Shown: positions 34,254 to 43,597 of the stretch, piece by piece
How the letters are laid out: the number at the start of each line of letters is the position of its first letter
How positions within the stretch are numbered: position 1 is the first letter of the stretch
DNA from: Prevotella sp. UBA4268
Lineage (GTDB): Bacteria; Bacteroidota; Bacteroidia; Bacteroidales; Bacteroidaceae
Direction: 5' to 3'
NCBI GenBank assembly: GCA_002395135.1
Contig: DGWC01000076.1
Coordinates: 1-64,000, forward strand
Length of the DNA stretch: 64,000 bases
Made by a program: the position numbers and the translations under genes
Notes under the pieces: generated by a model
Databases searched by the model: none
What the model was told of the DNA's origin: nothing
What the model saw: the letters and a program-made list of their open reading frames with translations, nothing else

Positions 34254-35132
34254 TTACTGATAATACTCCTTTTTGCCGGCAGCCAGCGTGTTCTTCATCA
34301 GAGAACAAATGGTCATCGGACCAACACCGCCGGGGACAGGCGTAATAAAGGAACATTTGGGTGAAACCTCATCAAACTTGACATCACCATTCAGGCGGTA
34401 TCCACTTTTACGTGTGGCATCGGCAACACGTGTGGTACCTACGTCAATGACAACAGCCCCTTCTTTCACCATATCTGCAGTGACAAAGTCGGGCTGTCCA
34501 ATGGCAGCGATGATGATATCAGCCTCACGGCACTCGTCCTTGAGCGTCTTAGAATGACTGTGGCATACGGTAACAGTGGCATCGCCATATTGTTTCTGCA
34601 TCATTAACTGTGCCATGGGCTTGCCAACGATATTGCTACGCCCCAGGATAACGCATTTCTTGCCTGACGTTTCTATGCCGTAGCGTCTGAGCAGCGTGAT
34701 AATGCCAAGCGGTGTGGCAGAAATGAAGCACGGAAGACCTATTGCCATGCGGCCCACATTGACAGGATGGAAACCGTCTACATCCTTGCGATAGTCTATG
34801 GCCATAATTACTTTCTGCTCATCAATATGCTTTGGCAGAGGCAACTGGACGATAAAACCGTCAACATCACCATTTCTGTTCAGTCGGTCAACACATGCCA
34901 GCAGTTCTTCTTCCGTGACATCCTCCTCAAAGCGAATCAGTGTGGACTTGAATCCGCAGGCTTCGCACGCGAGAACCTTATTTTTCACGTACGTCTCGCT
35001 ACCGCCGTCATGTCCGACGAGTATGGCAGCCAGATGCGGCTGCTTGCCACCGGCAGCAACGATGCTCGCCACCTCTGCGGCAATTTCTTCCTTTATCTTG
35101 GCTGCAGTAGCCTTACCATCAATCAGGTTCAT
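34254..35132 (-). CDS. folD: Methylenetetrahydrofolate dehydrogenase / cyclohydrolase
   Basis: A bifunctional cytosolic enzyme interconverting methylene-, methenyl- and 10-formyl-tetrahydrofolate. The 292 residues include the active-site Tyr/Lys region ([17 protein letters not shown], residues about 50-66), [13 protein letters not shown], and the dinucleotide-binding segment [14 protein letters not shown] near residue 170, then [11 protein letters not shown] near the end. It lies just downstream of ffh. Confidence 0.96.
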   Translation of the reverse strand: MNLIDGKATAAKIKEEIAAEVASIVAAGGKQPHLAAILVGHDGGSETYVKNKVLACEACGFKSTLIRFEEDVTEEELLACVDRLNRNGDVDGFIVQLPLPKHIDEQKVIMAIDYRKDVDGFHPVNVGRMAIGLPCFISATPLGIITLLRRYGIETSGKKCVILGRSNIVGKPMAQLMMQKQYGDATVTVCHSHSKTLKDECREADIIIAAIGQPDFVTADMVKEGAVVIDVGTTRVADATRKSGYRLNGDVKFDEVSPKCSFITPVPGGVGPMTICSLMKNTLAAGKKEYYQ

Positions 35133-35196
35133 AAGTTTTATGGTTATAGAATTCTATATGTTAATGTCGAAAAATCATATTTGTCCGCCTGTCCGA

Positions 35197-36546
35197 CTAC
35201 ATTTTGGGCATTCCTCCACCCTTCATGTTCTTCATGGCTCCCATCATATTGCGCATGCCACCTGTGGTTACCATCTTCATCATCTTCCGGGTTTGGTCGA
35301 ATTGCTTAATCAGTCTGTTCACTTCCTGGATATTTGTTCCCGAGCCTTTCGCAATTCTCATGCGGCGACTGGTATTCAGAATCTCCGGATTGGAGCGCTC
35401 TTTAGGTGTCATACTCTGGATAATGGCCTCGATACCCTTGAAAGCATCGTCGTCGATATCCACGTCTTTGAGTTGCTTACCAACGCCCGGAATCATAGAA
35501 GCCAAGTCTTTCAGGTTGCCCATTTTCTTGATTTGCTGTATCTGACCCAGGAAATCATTGAAATCGAACTTGTTCTTGGCAATTTTTTTCTGCAGTCGGC
35601 GAGCCTCTTCTTCATCATACTGTTCCTGAGCACGCTCAACAAGTGAAACCACATCACCCATTCCGAGAATGCGGTCGGCCATTCTGCTGGGATGGAACAC
35701 ATCGATTGCCTCCATCTTCTCGCCCGTTCCGATGAACTTGATAGGCTTTGTCACCACCGTGCGGATACTTAACGCAGCACCACCACGGGTATCTCCATCG
35801 AGTTTAGTAAGCACCACTCCGTCGAAATCCAGCCTGTCGTTGAACTCTTTTGCCGTATTCACGGCATCCTGACCTGTCATTGAGTCAACCACGAACAAGG
35901 TTTCATCAGGATTTACGGCATTTTTCAGCCTTTCAATCTCGTTCATCATCTCCTCATCGACAGCCAATCGGCCGGCGGTATCGATGATGACCACGTCGTT
36001 GCCCTTCGCTTTTGCCTCGCTGATGGCATGATTGGCGATTTCCACCACATTCTTATTGCCATCCTCGCTATATACGGGAACACCGACAGACTGTGCCACC
36101 ACTTTCAACTGCTCTATGGCGGCAGGGCGGTAAACGTCGCATGCGACGAGCAGCGGCTTCTTATGCTGCTTCTTGGAAAGCATGTTTGCCAGTTTACCCG
36201 TGAAGGTTGTCTTACCCGAACCCTGTAATCCGCTCATCAGAATAATGGCCGGACGGTTCTCCAGTTTCAGCCCCACGGACTCGCCTCCCATCAACTCAGC
36301 GAGTTCATCGTGCACGATTTTCACCATCAACTGCCCAGGTTTCACGGCTGTAAGCACGTTCATACCCAAGGCTTTTTGCTTGACGGTATCAGTGAAAGTC
36401 TTTGCTACTTTATAGTTAACATCAGCGTCCAACAGCGCGCGACGCACATCTTTCAACGTTTCTGCTACATTTATCTCGGTGATTTTTCCTTCACCTTTCA
36501 GGATCTTGAACGACCGTTCAAGTCTGTCACTTAGATTCTCAAACAT
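35197..36546 (-). CDS. ffh: Signal recognition particle protein
   Basis: The GTPase of the signal recognition particle, which targets nascent membrane and secreted proteins with 4.5S RNA and FtsY. Residues 1-90 form the helical N domain, 100-295 the G domain with GLQGSGKTTFTGKLA, DTAGRLAVDEEMM and TKLDGDTRGGAAL, and 300-449 the methionine-rich M domain ending in a Met/Gly-rich tail (MKMVTTGGMRNMMGAMKNMK). Full length. A TAAATTTG -7 box lies 33 nt upstream. Confidence 0.97.
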   Translation of the reverse strand: MFENLSDRLERSFKILKGEGKITEINVAETLKDVRRALLDADVNYKVAKTFTDTVKQKALGMNVLTAVKPGQLMVKIVHDELAELMGGESVGLKLENRPAIILMSGLQGSGKTTFTGKLANMLSKKQHKKPLLVACDVYRPAAIEQLKVVAQSVGVPVYSEDGNKNVVEIANHAISEAKAKGNDVVIIDTAGRLAVDEEMMNEIERLKNAVNPDETLFVVDSMTGQDAVNTAKEFNDRLDFDGVVLTKLDGDTRGGAALSIRTVVTKPIKFIGTGEKMEAIDVFHPSRMADRILGMGDVVSLVERAQEQYDEEEARRLQKKIAKNKFDFNDFLGQIQQIKKMGNLKDLASMIPGVGKQLKDVDIDDDAFKGIEAIIQSMTPKERSNPEILNTSRRMRIAKGSGTNIQEVNRLIKQFDQTRKMMKMVTTGGMRNMMGAMKNMKGGGMPKM

Positions 36547-36578
36547 AAATGAATTGTCTCTTCTTTTATTTAATCATG

Positions 36579-36586
36579 CAAATTTA
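36579..36586 (-). promoter_or_regulatory. -7 box of ffh
   Basis: Minus strand TAAATTTG followed by CATG, 33 nt before the ffh ATG at 36546. Confidence 0.55.
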
Positions 36587-36658
36587 AGGAATAATTTGCA
36601 AACAATGGCATTTTCTCTGCTGATTTAAACTATTTTATCAATATTGTAAGAAAAAAAC

Positions 36659-36712
36659 GCAAGCCCGCTCTCCACAAAACACAAAATAGTGTTTCGGGAA
36701 GAGCGGGCTTGC
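36659..36712 (-). terminator. Strong intrinsic terminator after metallopeptidase gene
   Basis: GCAAGCCCGCTCT (36659-36671) pairs with AGAGCGGGCTTGC (36700-36712), a 13-bp GC-rich stem; on the minus strand seven T follow. It is 25 nt beyond the metallopeptidase stop. Confidence 0.85.
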
Positions 36713-36736
36713 TATGGATGTGATTGCAGTGAATGA

Positions 36737-37621
36737 TTACGATCCCAGTTCGCTGTCGGACATATCCAAACGCGGGCCTCCGTTCATGTCACCTGTGTCA
36801 AGTCCTTTCTTCAACCAACGCATACGCTGGGCAGAGGTGCCATGTGTGAAAGACTCGGGCTGGCTGTAACCGCGTGCCTTTTCCTGCAGATAATTATCGC
36901 CGATTACCTGTGCACAGCGGATGGCTTCTTCGATATCGCCATCTTCCAAAGAAGAGAATTTCTCATTATCATAGTGCGCCCATACACCTGCATAATAGTC
37001 AGCAAGCAGTTCCAGACGCACACTGATCTTGTTTGCGTTCACCTGACTGGTGCGGCTCATTGCGGAATGAGCCTGTCCGAGTGTACCCAACAGATTCTCC
37101 ACATGGTGTCCCACCTCGTGTGCAATCACGTATGCGTAGGCGAAATCGCCGTCGGCACCCAGTGATTTCTTCATCGTTGTGAAGAACGACAGGTCTATAT
37201 ACAGGCACTGGTCGCCCGAACAATAGAACGGTCCCACCTGAGCATTGCCCTGTCCGCAGGCTGTTTGCACACTATTCGTATAGAGCACCATCTTGGGAGG
37301 CGTGTATTTACGTCCCATTTTCTGGAACACTTCTGCCCACACATCCTCTGTACCGGCAAGAATCTGGCTGGAGAACTTGGCCAGTTCCTGCTCTTCCTCC
37401 GTAAATTCGCGCTGTCCTTCCTGTGTGGTAACATTCTGGCTCTGCTGTGCCATCTGCGATCCGACATTCGAAATCACATCGCCGAGATTGCCACCCGACA
37501 TGAATGTGATCAAGGCGATCATCACTATACCGCCAAGACCGAGGCCTGCAGCCTTTGCACCACCGCTCATTCCGCGACGGTCGTCGACGTTAGAGCTTTC
37601 TCTTCTTCCGTTTAATTTCAT
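36737..37621 (-). CDS. Neutral zinc metallopeptidase (YpfJ-like)
   Basis: A 294-residue membrane-anchored protein of the putative neutral zinc metallopeptidase family. One transmembrane segment lies at about residues 24-42 (AAGLGLGGIVMIALITFMSGG), preceded by a basic tail, and the metal site HEVGHHVENLLGT at about 168-180 has the HExxH pattern. A Gly/Gln-rich stretch follows the membrane helix. The C-terminal FTHGTSAQRMRWLKKGLDTGD is a family hallmark. The substrate is unknown. Confidence 0.92.
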   Translation of the reverse strand: MKLNGRRESSNVDDRRGMSGGAKAAGLGLGGIVMIALITFMSGGNLGDVISNVGSQMAQQSQNVTTQEGQREFTEEEQELAKFSSQILAGTEDVWAEVFQKMGRKYTPPKMVLYTNSVQTACGQGNAQVGPFYCSGDQCLYIDLSFFTTMKKSLGADGDFAYAYVIAHEVGHHVENLLGTLGQAHSAMSRTSQVNANKISVRLELLADYYAGVWAHYDNEKFSSLEDGDIEEAIRCAQVIGDNYLQEKARGYSQPESFTHGTSAQRMRWLKKGLDTGDMNGGPRLDMSDSELGS

Positions 37622-37655
37622 ATTAGTAAGAATTTATGTTTTGTCTGATTCTATC

Positions 37656-39242
37656 TTATTTCACCACCACTTTGCGGTTGCCAATCACATAGACTCCTTT
37701 CTTCAAACGCGGCATGCCATTGGCTGTTGTGCCTACGCGGCGGCCCTGCATATCGTAGATGACGGTATTTGGCTTTGCCTTGCTCAACGGAACCGTTCCT
37801 ACAGCAGTTGTCGAACTCTGCCGTTTGTAGAGTTGAACGGGCTGCTGAGTGCTGGAATAGCAGCAGAAACGTGGTGCACTCTTGTTATACTGAATGCTAT
37901 AGCCTGTATAAGACGCATTCTTAATGATGGCATCATTGCCGCTGAACGATATCGTCCACTGTGCATTTTCACTACTTGTTTCTGTGGCCGTGTGCAGTTT
38001 GTTCTCTTTCTTGGTCTGTGCCAGATACACTTTCTCCGTTTCATCATAGAATGTATACTTGCCGTTCACATATCCCAATGTCACCTCGTAAGGCTTTCCA
38101 CTGGTGTTGACACTTGTGGTTACAGAGCCTCCCGACGTTGTCAGCGACACGTTTTTGCGGATGTTGTTGCTGTTTTCCGACATGGCCATGTTTTCACTTT
38201 CGCATACGATGATATACCCTGCACCAGCAACCAGGTCGGATGTAGATGTCACACGCTTATACAAACATTCACCTTCTGCGGGAGTAGGTGTAACACTGCC
38301 AGGATTGTCAGGGTTCACCGGGTTGTCCGGATTGGTATTAGGACCTGGCACATAAGGTGAAGTTCCTTCGGGAATCACATAGTTGTCGTAACTGAACGCC
38401 ACATCCCTCATGCTTCCCCAGATATACTCCTCCAGTCCGGGATAGTCGATGAAAGGATTGCGATTGTACTGCAACTCCGCTACGGCATCGTTGCGTTTGG
38501 TCTCCTTTTCGCTCACCGCATCATTGTGCGACCATTCCAAGAACATGTTCAGAGCCCATTCCTTCAGCATGGGATAGGTTTTCTTGTCGCCACTTTCAAA
38601 AACTTCTGAACCGAGAGAACTGGTAAAACTCTTGTCTTCATAACAGGTGGCCATATAGAAATAGGTGCGGGCGAAATCTCCCTTGTACTGATCATTCGGC
38701 TCGAAAACGGTGCCACTATAGCCTGGTGTGGCACATTTACCTCTTATGCTGAAACGATCAGCAGAAGCATCCTTGGCCGGATTAGCCACTGATTTCACTA
38801 CACCATAGGGGTAATTGCTTCGCATATTATTGACCCAGGCATCTGTTGGATACACATGGAAAAGGTCGCTCTTCATGGGAGAGGCTTCGCCAAACCAACT
38901 CTGAGGCACGCTATGCTCCTTGTTGAACATGCCTCCTTCAACCGAATTATCACCCGATGTCTTGGTGATGGAAATGGGAATCGTGCTATACATATCCCAA
39001 ATCGTCCGGTCGCTTCGCATATCCGTGGTTGGATATGCTACTGAAGCAAGTTCCGTATATCCCTTCACTTTGAAAGTCTTGCCTTTGTATTGGCCACGCA
39101 ATATTTCGTGCATGGCCGTCTTCAGTGCCTCACCTTTCTTGCCGTCGGCCGATTGATAGTATTTGGCAGTGTTGTTCGGACCTTGCGAAAATGCCGACAT
39201 CACCACCACCGCCATGACCATTGTAAAACAAAATCTTTTCAT
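37656..39242 (-). CDS. Secreted endonuclease I family nuclease with C-terminal sorting-like domain
   Basis: A 528-residue exported nuclease of the EndA/endonuclease I family. ATG 39242 opens a signal peptide (KRFCFTMVMAVVVMSAFSQ). The nuclease core (residues about 25-255) has the catalytic FNKEHSVPQSWFGE motif and DLFHVYPTDAWVNNMRSNYPYG. A Pro/Asn/Asp linker (PNTNPDNPVNPDNPG) leads to a beta-rich domain and a C-terminal segment, AKPNTVIYDMQGRRVG and LKKGVYVIGNRKVVVK, that resembles Bacteroidetes sorting tails. It probably degrades extracellular DNA. Confidence 0.9.
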   Translation of the reverse strand: MKRFCFTMVMAVVVMSAFSQGPNNTAKYYQSADGKKGEALKTAMHEILRGQYKGKTFKVKGYTELASVAYPTTDMRSDRTIWDMYSTIPISITKTSGDNSVEGGMFNKEHSVPQSWFGEASPMKSDLFHVYPTDAWVNNMRSNYPYGVVKSVANPAKDASADRFSIRGKCATPGYSGTVFEPNDQYKGDFARTYFYMATCYEDKSFTSSLGSEVFESGDKKTYPMLKEWALNMFLEWSHNDAVSEKETKRNDAVAELQYNRNPFIDYPGLEEYIWGSMRDVAFSYDNYVIPEGTSPYVPGPNTNPDNPVNPDNPGSVTPTPAEGECLYKRVTSTSDLVAGAGYIIVCESENMAMSENSNNIRKNVSLTTSGGSVTTSVNTSGKPYEVTLGYVNGKYTFYDETEKVYLAQTKKENKLHTATETSSENAQWTISFSGNDAIIKNASYTGYSIQYNKSAPRFCCYSSTQQPVQLYKRQSSTTAVGTVPLSKAKPNTVIYDMQGRRVGTTANGMPRLKKGVYVIGNRKVVVK

Positions 39243-39265
39243 AGGTATCATCATTAATTTGGTGA

Positions 39266-39273
39266 CAAAGATA
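39266..39273 (-). promoter_or_regulatory. -7 box of the secreted nuclease gene
   Basis: Minus strand TATCTTTG, an exact match, 24 nt before the ATG at 39242. Confidence 0.65.
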
Positions 39274-39391
39274 CGAAAAATTCACCGAAGTGAGCAAAAA
39301 ATGGATGATTTATTTCTTCTTCTGTATTATTTTTCATTAATAAGCGTGGAAAAATCCAAAATAATACCGTGTACCATTTTCATTTCGTATT

Positions 39392-39407
39392 TATCTTTGT
39401 AACTTTG
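39392..39407 (+). promoter_or_regulatory. Double -7 box before the DUF4359-like gene
   Basis: TATCTTTG (39392-39399) and TAACTTTG (39400-39407) are two adjacent exact TAnnTTTG matches, 34 nt before the ATG at 39442. Which one is used cannot be told. Confidence 0.55.
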
Positions 39408-39441
39408 CGCCGGTATCAACAATTAAAAAGATAATAAGAAT

Positions 39442-39933
39442 ATGAAGAAACTTTTGACCATCGTAATCATACTGGGTGTGGCCATTCTGATGACACAAAC
39501 CGTGCCCGATAAGAAAGCCCACAGGGAAGCCATGATGAAAGCCATCAAGGAATATGTGGACGAAGAGGCCGAAAACAAAGGCATCAAGGACAACGGACTG
39601 ACGCGTTTCGGCAAGAATGTGGTTACCAAAGCCATTGAGGGTGCGCTCTCTGCAAAGTTAAAAGAGAGCAATTATTACCTGTTCAACACCACGCACATCA
39701 AGATGAAGGACAAGAATAAGTTGCTATCGCTGGGCTTGTTTGGACAGGTCATCACTTTCAACAAGGACATGTTGCGCGACGCCTTGGAAGAGGCTGCACA
39801 GGAAAAGGCTGAAGAAAAAGCCGAGAAGAGACAGCAGAAGGCTGAGGCGAAGGCCGAAAAGCGCAGGCTGAAAGCAGAGGCAAAGGCCGAGAAGAAACGT
39901 CTGCGCGAACTGAAGAAGCAGAACAAAGAGTGA
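39442..39933 (+). CDS. Small membrane-anchored DUF4359-like protein
   Basis: A 163-residue protein with an N-terminal membrane helix (KKLLTIVIILGVAILMTQT) and a soluble domain with VPDKKAHREAMMKAIKEYV then NYYLFNTTHIKMKDKNKLLSLGLFGQVITFNKDML. The last 50 residues are an Ala/Lys/Glu-rich coiled coil (EEKAEKRQQKAEAKAEKRR). It is clearly related to the product at 43598-44224, with the same order of helix, PxKxxHREA motif and NYLxF...LSxGLxxxV segment. Function unknown. Confidence 0.8.
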   Translation: MKKLLTIVIILGVAILMTQTVPDKKAHREAMMKAIKEYVDEEAENKGIKDNGLTRFGKNVVTKAIEGALSAKLKESNYYLFNTTHIKMKDKNKLLSLGLFGQVITFNKDMLRDALEEAAQEKAEEKAEKRQQKAEAKAEKRRLKAEAKAEKKRLRELKKQNKE

Positions 39934-39955
39934 TAGTCACCACCATTTAGAAAGG

Positions 39956-39993
39956 AAACGCAGGCTGAACATCCGTTATTCAGCCTGCGTTTT
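39956..39993. terminator. Bidirectional terminator
   Basis: AAACGCAGGCTGAA (39956-39969) pairs with TTCAGCCTGCGTTT (39979-39992) around a 9-nt loop, with T-runs on both strands. It separates convergent genes. Confidence 0.85.
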
Positions 39994-39995
39994 TA

Positions 39996-40781
39996 TCATT
40001 GGTTTTCGCGCTGTCTCACCGCCTCGAACAGTAAGATAGCAGCACTCACCGACACATTCAGCGAATCAATCTGCCCCAGCATCGGTATGCGGATATGCGC
40101 GTCGGCAGCCTGGCGCCACTGGTCGGTCAGTCCGGTGGCTTCTGTTCCCATCACAATGGCTGTACCTTTTCGCATATCGGTATCATAATATAGTTCTGAA
40201 TCTTGCAATTGTGCGGTTAGTATGCGGATTCCATGCTGTTTCAGGAAACGGATGCAATCCTCAGAAGAACATGCCACACAAGGTACGGTGAAAAGGGCAC
40301 CCACGCTGGAACGGATGAGGTTCGGATTATAAAGATCGGTGAGCGGATCGCAAACCACTACGGCATCGGCATGGGCGGCATCGGCACTGCGAAGCACAGC
40401 ACCCAGGTTTCCGGGTTTCTCAACACGCTCGAGCACCATCAGCAACGGGCTCTCGCCCAGCGAAAGATCCTCCAGGCGCATGTTTTTTGACTTCACTTCG
40501 GCAACAACACCTTCGGTGCTGCCGCGGTAGGCAATCTTTTCGTAGACTTCTGGTGATACTGCAAAGCGCTTCGCACCACCCCACTCTGCCTGTTCTTCCA
40601 CCAGTTGCGGACAATAGAACACGGTGTCTATCTCATAGCCGGCATGCAGGCAATGCTGCAATTCCCTGCGACCTTCCACCACAAAGAGTCCAGCCTTGCG
40701 CCTTTCCGAAGATTTTTGCTCAAGTGCCAGCAACGTCTTGATTTTCGGGTTCTGTGCACTTGTAATCTGCTGATCTGTCAT
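39996..40781 (-). CDS. TrmH/SpoU-family RNA methyltransferase
   Basis: A 261-residue SAM-dependent 2'-O-ribose methyltransferase acting on rRNA or tRNA. An N-terminal substrate-binding domain (SAQNPKIKTLLALEQKSSERRKAGLFVVEGRREL, residues 5-45) precedes the SPOUT domain, with ERVEKPGNLGAVLRSADAA near 125, VMGTEATGLTD near 215 and IPMLGQIDSLNVSVSAAILLFEA at the end: the three SpoU motifs, including the trefoil knot. The target RNA is not known. Confidence 0.93.
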   Translation of the reverse strand: MTDQQITSAQNPKIKTLLALEQKSSERRKAGLFVVEGRRELQHCLHAGYEIDTVFYCPQLVEEQAEWGGAKRFAVSPEVYEKIAYRGSTEGVVAEVKSKNMRLEDLSLGESPLLMVLERVEKPGNLGAVLRSADAAHADAVVVCDPLTDLYNPNLIRSSVGALFTVPCVACSSEDCIRFLKQHGIRILTAQLQDSELYYDTDMRKGTAIVMGTEATGLTDQWRQAADAHIRIPMLGQIDSLNVSVSAAILLFEAVRQRENQ

Positions 40782-40796
40782 TACCTCCTCCTTTTC

Positions 40797-41999
40797 TTAT
40801 CTGTTGATGGCCGCTCTCAACTGCTCTAACGCCTGAAGGATAACACTTCGGGGCGAGGCGATGTTCAGTCGCATGAAACCAGCACCCTCTTTTCCGAACA
40901 TCTCACCGTCGTTCAATGCCAGCAGGGCCTTGTTTACGAACAGGTCGTTAAGTCTGTCGTGGTCGAGCGCAAGGCCGCGGCAGTCGAGCCAAACCAGGAA
41001 CGAAGCCTGCGGACGCCATGGAAGAATCAGCCGCTTTTCGCCTTTTGCGAAATGCTTTCGGCAATAATCCTCTACGAAGAGCACATTATTCTCGATATAC
41101 TGAAGCATCTGCTGCCTCCACTCCTCGCCATGCTTGAAAGCAGCAATGGTGGCAATGGGCGCAAAAAGAGGTGCGTCGTTGAACTCATTGGCGGTCAGCC
41201 AGCCATAGAATTTCTCACGGATGGCCTCGTTGGGAACGATGGAATAGGAACTCACAATGCCTGCAATGTTGAACGTTTTCGACGGAGCCCCGAAAGTGAT
41301 GCTGCATTGCGCTGCCTTCTCCGACACCGATGCAAAAGGAATATGCTTGTTTCCGAAGATGGCCATATCGCAGTGGATTTCATCGCTAATCACAAGCACT
41401 CCGTTGTCATAGCATATCTCCGCCAGCCGCTCAAGTGTCTGCCTGTCCCACACTACGCCCGCAGGGTTGTGCGGATTGCTGAGTATAAGGAGCCTGCACT
41501 TGGGATCTTTGGCGATGGTTTCCAATTGGCCGAAATCCATTCTGTAGGTAGACTGTTCTCCGTTCTTCACCTCTATCAGCGGATTATACACCACTTCGCG
41601 CTGGTTGCCCTCTGGCGTCAGACGGAACGGATGGTATACGGGCGGCTGGATGATTACCTTCTCGTCGTCTTTCACAAACACATTCACCACCATGCCGATA
41701 CCTTTCACGATGCCCGGGATATAAGTGATCCACTCGGGACGCACTTCCCACTGATGATGATCCTTGATCCACTGAATCACCGTGGGCCAATAGTCGGCTG
41801 GTTCCACTGTATAGCCAAATAGCGAATGGTCTAAACGCGCACGCAGTGCATCGGTTATAAACGGCGGCGTGGCAAAATCCATGTCGGCCACCCATAGCGG
41901 CAGCAGGTCGCCACGACCGTAACGCTCTTCCAAAACACTGTGTTTCAGGTCGCCGCTGCCCGCTCTGTCAATCACATTATCAAAATCATATGTTCTCAT
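40797..41999 (-). CDS. MalY/PatB-family PLP-dependent C-S lyase (or aminotransferase)
   Basis: A 400-residue fold-type I PLP enzyme. The opening YDFDNVIDRAGSGDLKHSVLEERYG with LPLWVADMDFATPPFI is the MalY/PatB signature. The PLP lysine is in FGAPSKTFNIAGIVSSYSIV near residue 232, and the substrate Arg in FMRLNIASPRS near the end. Enzymes of this type cleave cystathionine to homocysteine, and it lies 18 nt downstream of a Cys/Met metabolism PLP gene on the same strand, which supports a sulfur amino acid role. Confidence 0.92.
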   Translation of the reverse strand: MRTYDFDNVIDRAGSGDLKHSVLEERYGRGDLLPLWVADMDFATPPFITDALRARLDHSLFGYTVEPADYWPTVIQWIKDHHQWEVRPEWITYIPGIVKGIGMVVNVFVKDDEKVIIQPPVYHPFRLTPEGNQREVVYNPLIEVKNGEQSTYRMDFGQLETIAKDPKCRLLILSNPHNPAGVVWDRQTLERLAEICYDNGVLVISDEIHCDMAIFGNKHIPFASVSEKAAQCSITFGAPSKTFNIAGIVSSYSIVPNEAIREKFYGWLTANEFNDAPLFAPIATIAAFKHGEEWRQQMLQYIENNVLFVEDYCRKHFAKGEKRLILPWRPQASFLVWLDCRGLALDHDRLNDLFVNKALLALNDGEMFGKEGAGFMRLNIASPRSVILQALEQLRAAINR

Positions 42000-42017
42000 A
42001 GTCTCTGTTTTTTTCTA

Positions 42018-43190
42018 TCATTCAAGTGCCTGTTTGATGTCGTCATACAAATCGTCTACATCCTCCAAACCAATTGAAAGGCGAATGGTGGTCTGCCTTA
42101 CGTCCATCTCACGAATGGTTTCCTCTGGGAAATTACCGAAGATGGTGCTGGCAGGATGAATGGCCAGCGACTTGTTGTCGAAGAGATTCGTGGCGCGACG
42201 TATCAGTTTCAGACGGTTAATAAAACGGAAACAGGCCTCACGACTCTCCAAATCGATGGTCATCATGGCACCTGCCGTCTTGCCAAACTGCCGTTGCGCC
42301 AACTCGTAATATGGATGTTCCTCCAGCCCGGCATAGTTCACATATTTAATCTGGGGCAGTTCGCGCAACCGGCGTGCCAGGTTCAGCGCGTTAGACGACT
42401 GTACCCGGTAACGTGCATCCAACGTTTCCAGTCCCAAAGTCTGCATATAGGCCACCTGAGGTGTCATATACGCACCGAAATTGAACAGCATTTCCAGGGC
42501 AACACGTTCATAAAAGCCCGGCGTTGTGCCGTAATCGATAACCAAACCGCCCAGCGACGTGGCGCCACCTGACAGATATTTCGTACTCGAAACCACCTCA
42601 ATGTCAACGCCAAGTTCGTGTAGGCTCGTCTCGGTGAATGGAATCACAGTGGAATCAGCAATCAATGGTATGTGGTTACGATGAGCAACCTCGGCCAAAG
42701 CCCGCAAATCAGCCACCTCGAGTTGCGGATTTGTGATGATTTCCAAAAAGATGCAGCACGTATTACCATCTACCGACTGACTCACCTCGTCGATATTCGT
42801 TAAATCGCAGAGCCTTGCCTCCACGCCAAAGCGCGCTAACGTGTTCGTTAGCAGCGAAAATGTATTACCAAAGAGATGCTTGGACGTTACAATATTGCAG
42901 CCCTGCTCTGCCACAGCCATCATTGTGTTGCTGATTGCAGCCATTCCCGAGTTGAAGGCTCCCACGTAAGAGGCACCGGTAAGCGTCTTCACCTTGTGCT
43001 CCAGATAGGTAACCGTCGGATTCTCCACTCTTGAATAGTCAGGTGCATCTATCCTGTTGCAGAACGCATCGCTCATGGTGGCCGCATCGTCAAACTCAAA
43101 TGCCACGGCATTATATACTGGCATCGACAGCGCGTCATAGGCATCGCGACGTCGGAATGGTGTATGGATTGCTTTCGTTTGATTCTTCAT
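42018..43190 (-). CDS. Cys/Met metabolism PLP enzyme (O-acetylhomoserine sulfhydrylase/cystathionine gamma-synthase type)
   Basis: A trans-sulfuration family enzyme of 390 residues. ATG 43190 (MKNQTKAIHTPFRRRDAYDALSMPVY) is chosen over an upstream ATG at 43232 because the -7 box lies at 43231-43238. The PLP lysine sits in EVVSSTKYLSGGATSLGG near residue 200, and TFGNTFS-like, YSRVENPTVTYLE and the C-terminal SLGLETLDARY and IRLSIGLED motifs are present. Exact activity (sulfhydrylase, gamma-synthase or gamma-lyase) is not resolvable by eye. It is transcribed with the MalY-like gene. Confidence 0.92.
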   Translation of the reverse strand: MKNQTKAIHTPFRRRDAYDALSMPVYNAVAFEFDDAATMSDAFCNRIDAPDYSRVENPTVTYLEHKVKTLTGASYVGAFNSGMAAISNTMMAVAEQGCNIVTSKHLFGNTFSLLTNTLARFGVEARLCDLTNIDEVSQSVDGNTCCIFLEIITNPQLEVADLRALAEVAHRNHIPLIADSTVIPFTETSLHELGVDIEVVSSTKYLSGGATSLGGLVIDYGTTPGFYERVALEMLFNFGAYMTPQVAYMQTLGLETLDARYRVQSSNALNLARRLRELPQIKYVNYAGLEEHPYYELAQRQFGKTAGAMMTIDLESREACFRFINRLKLIRRATNLFDNKSLAIHPASTIFGNFPEETIREMDVRQTTIRLSIGLEDVDDLYDDIKQALE

Positions 43191-43230
43191 ACAATTGCAT
43201 TTGTTTTTAAGTAGATTAATTTCGGGCGAC

Positions 43231-43238
43231 AAATGTAC
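43231..43238 (-). promoter_or_regulatory. -7 box of the sulfur amino acid gene pair
   Basis: Minus strand TACATTTG, an exact TAnnTTTG match, 40 nt before ATG 43190. The 407-nt gap 43191-43597 otherwise holds only the divergent promoter at 43560. Confidence 0.6.
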
Positions 43239-43559
43239 ACAAAATTTTTGAGATTATAAGCCAGTAGCCTAAAGAAATTTCATTTTTTATTCTGATGGAT
43301 GCATCGAAAAAGCGAACTGGACACCAAGTAGAAACGGTCTTTTTCCACACCAAGACAGATGCCAAGCCTCTGCAAAAAACATGCTTGCATATTGCACACT
43401 TTATTATTATATACTTCATCAACCATGTCATGACTCTCCTTCATGCTTCGTACCACTGAAAGGCATGCACGAAAAAAGGCAACTACATGAAATATTTGAT
43501 TATTTTTGCAAACAAAACGAGATTTTCAAAATATTGTTGGTTCATTGGATTTTTATTTG

Positions 43560-43567
43560 TACCTTTG
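43560..43567 (+). promoter_or_regulatory. -7 box before the DUF4359-like/P-type ATPase pair
   Basis: TACCTTTG, exact match, with TTGTTGG around 43535-43540 at the -33 distance; the leader to ATG 43598 is about 25 nt. Confidence 0.65.
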
Positions 43568-43597
43568 CCATCCATACTAACCAAAATATATTGGACT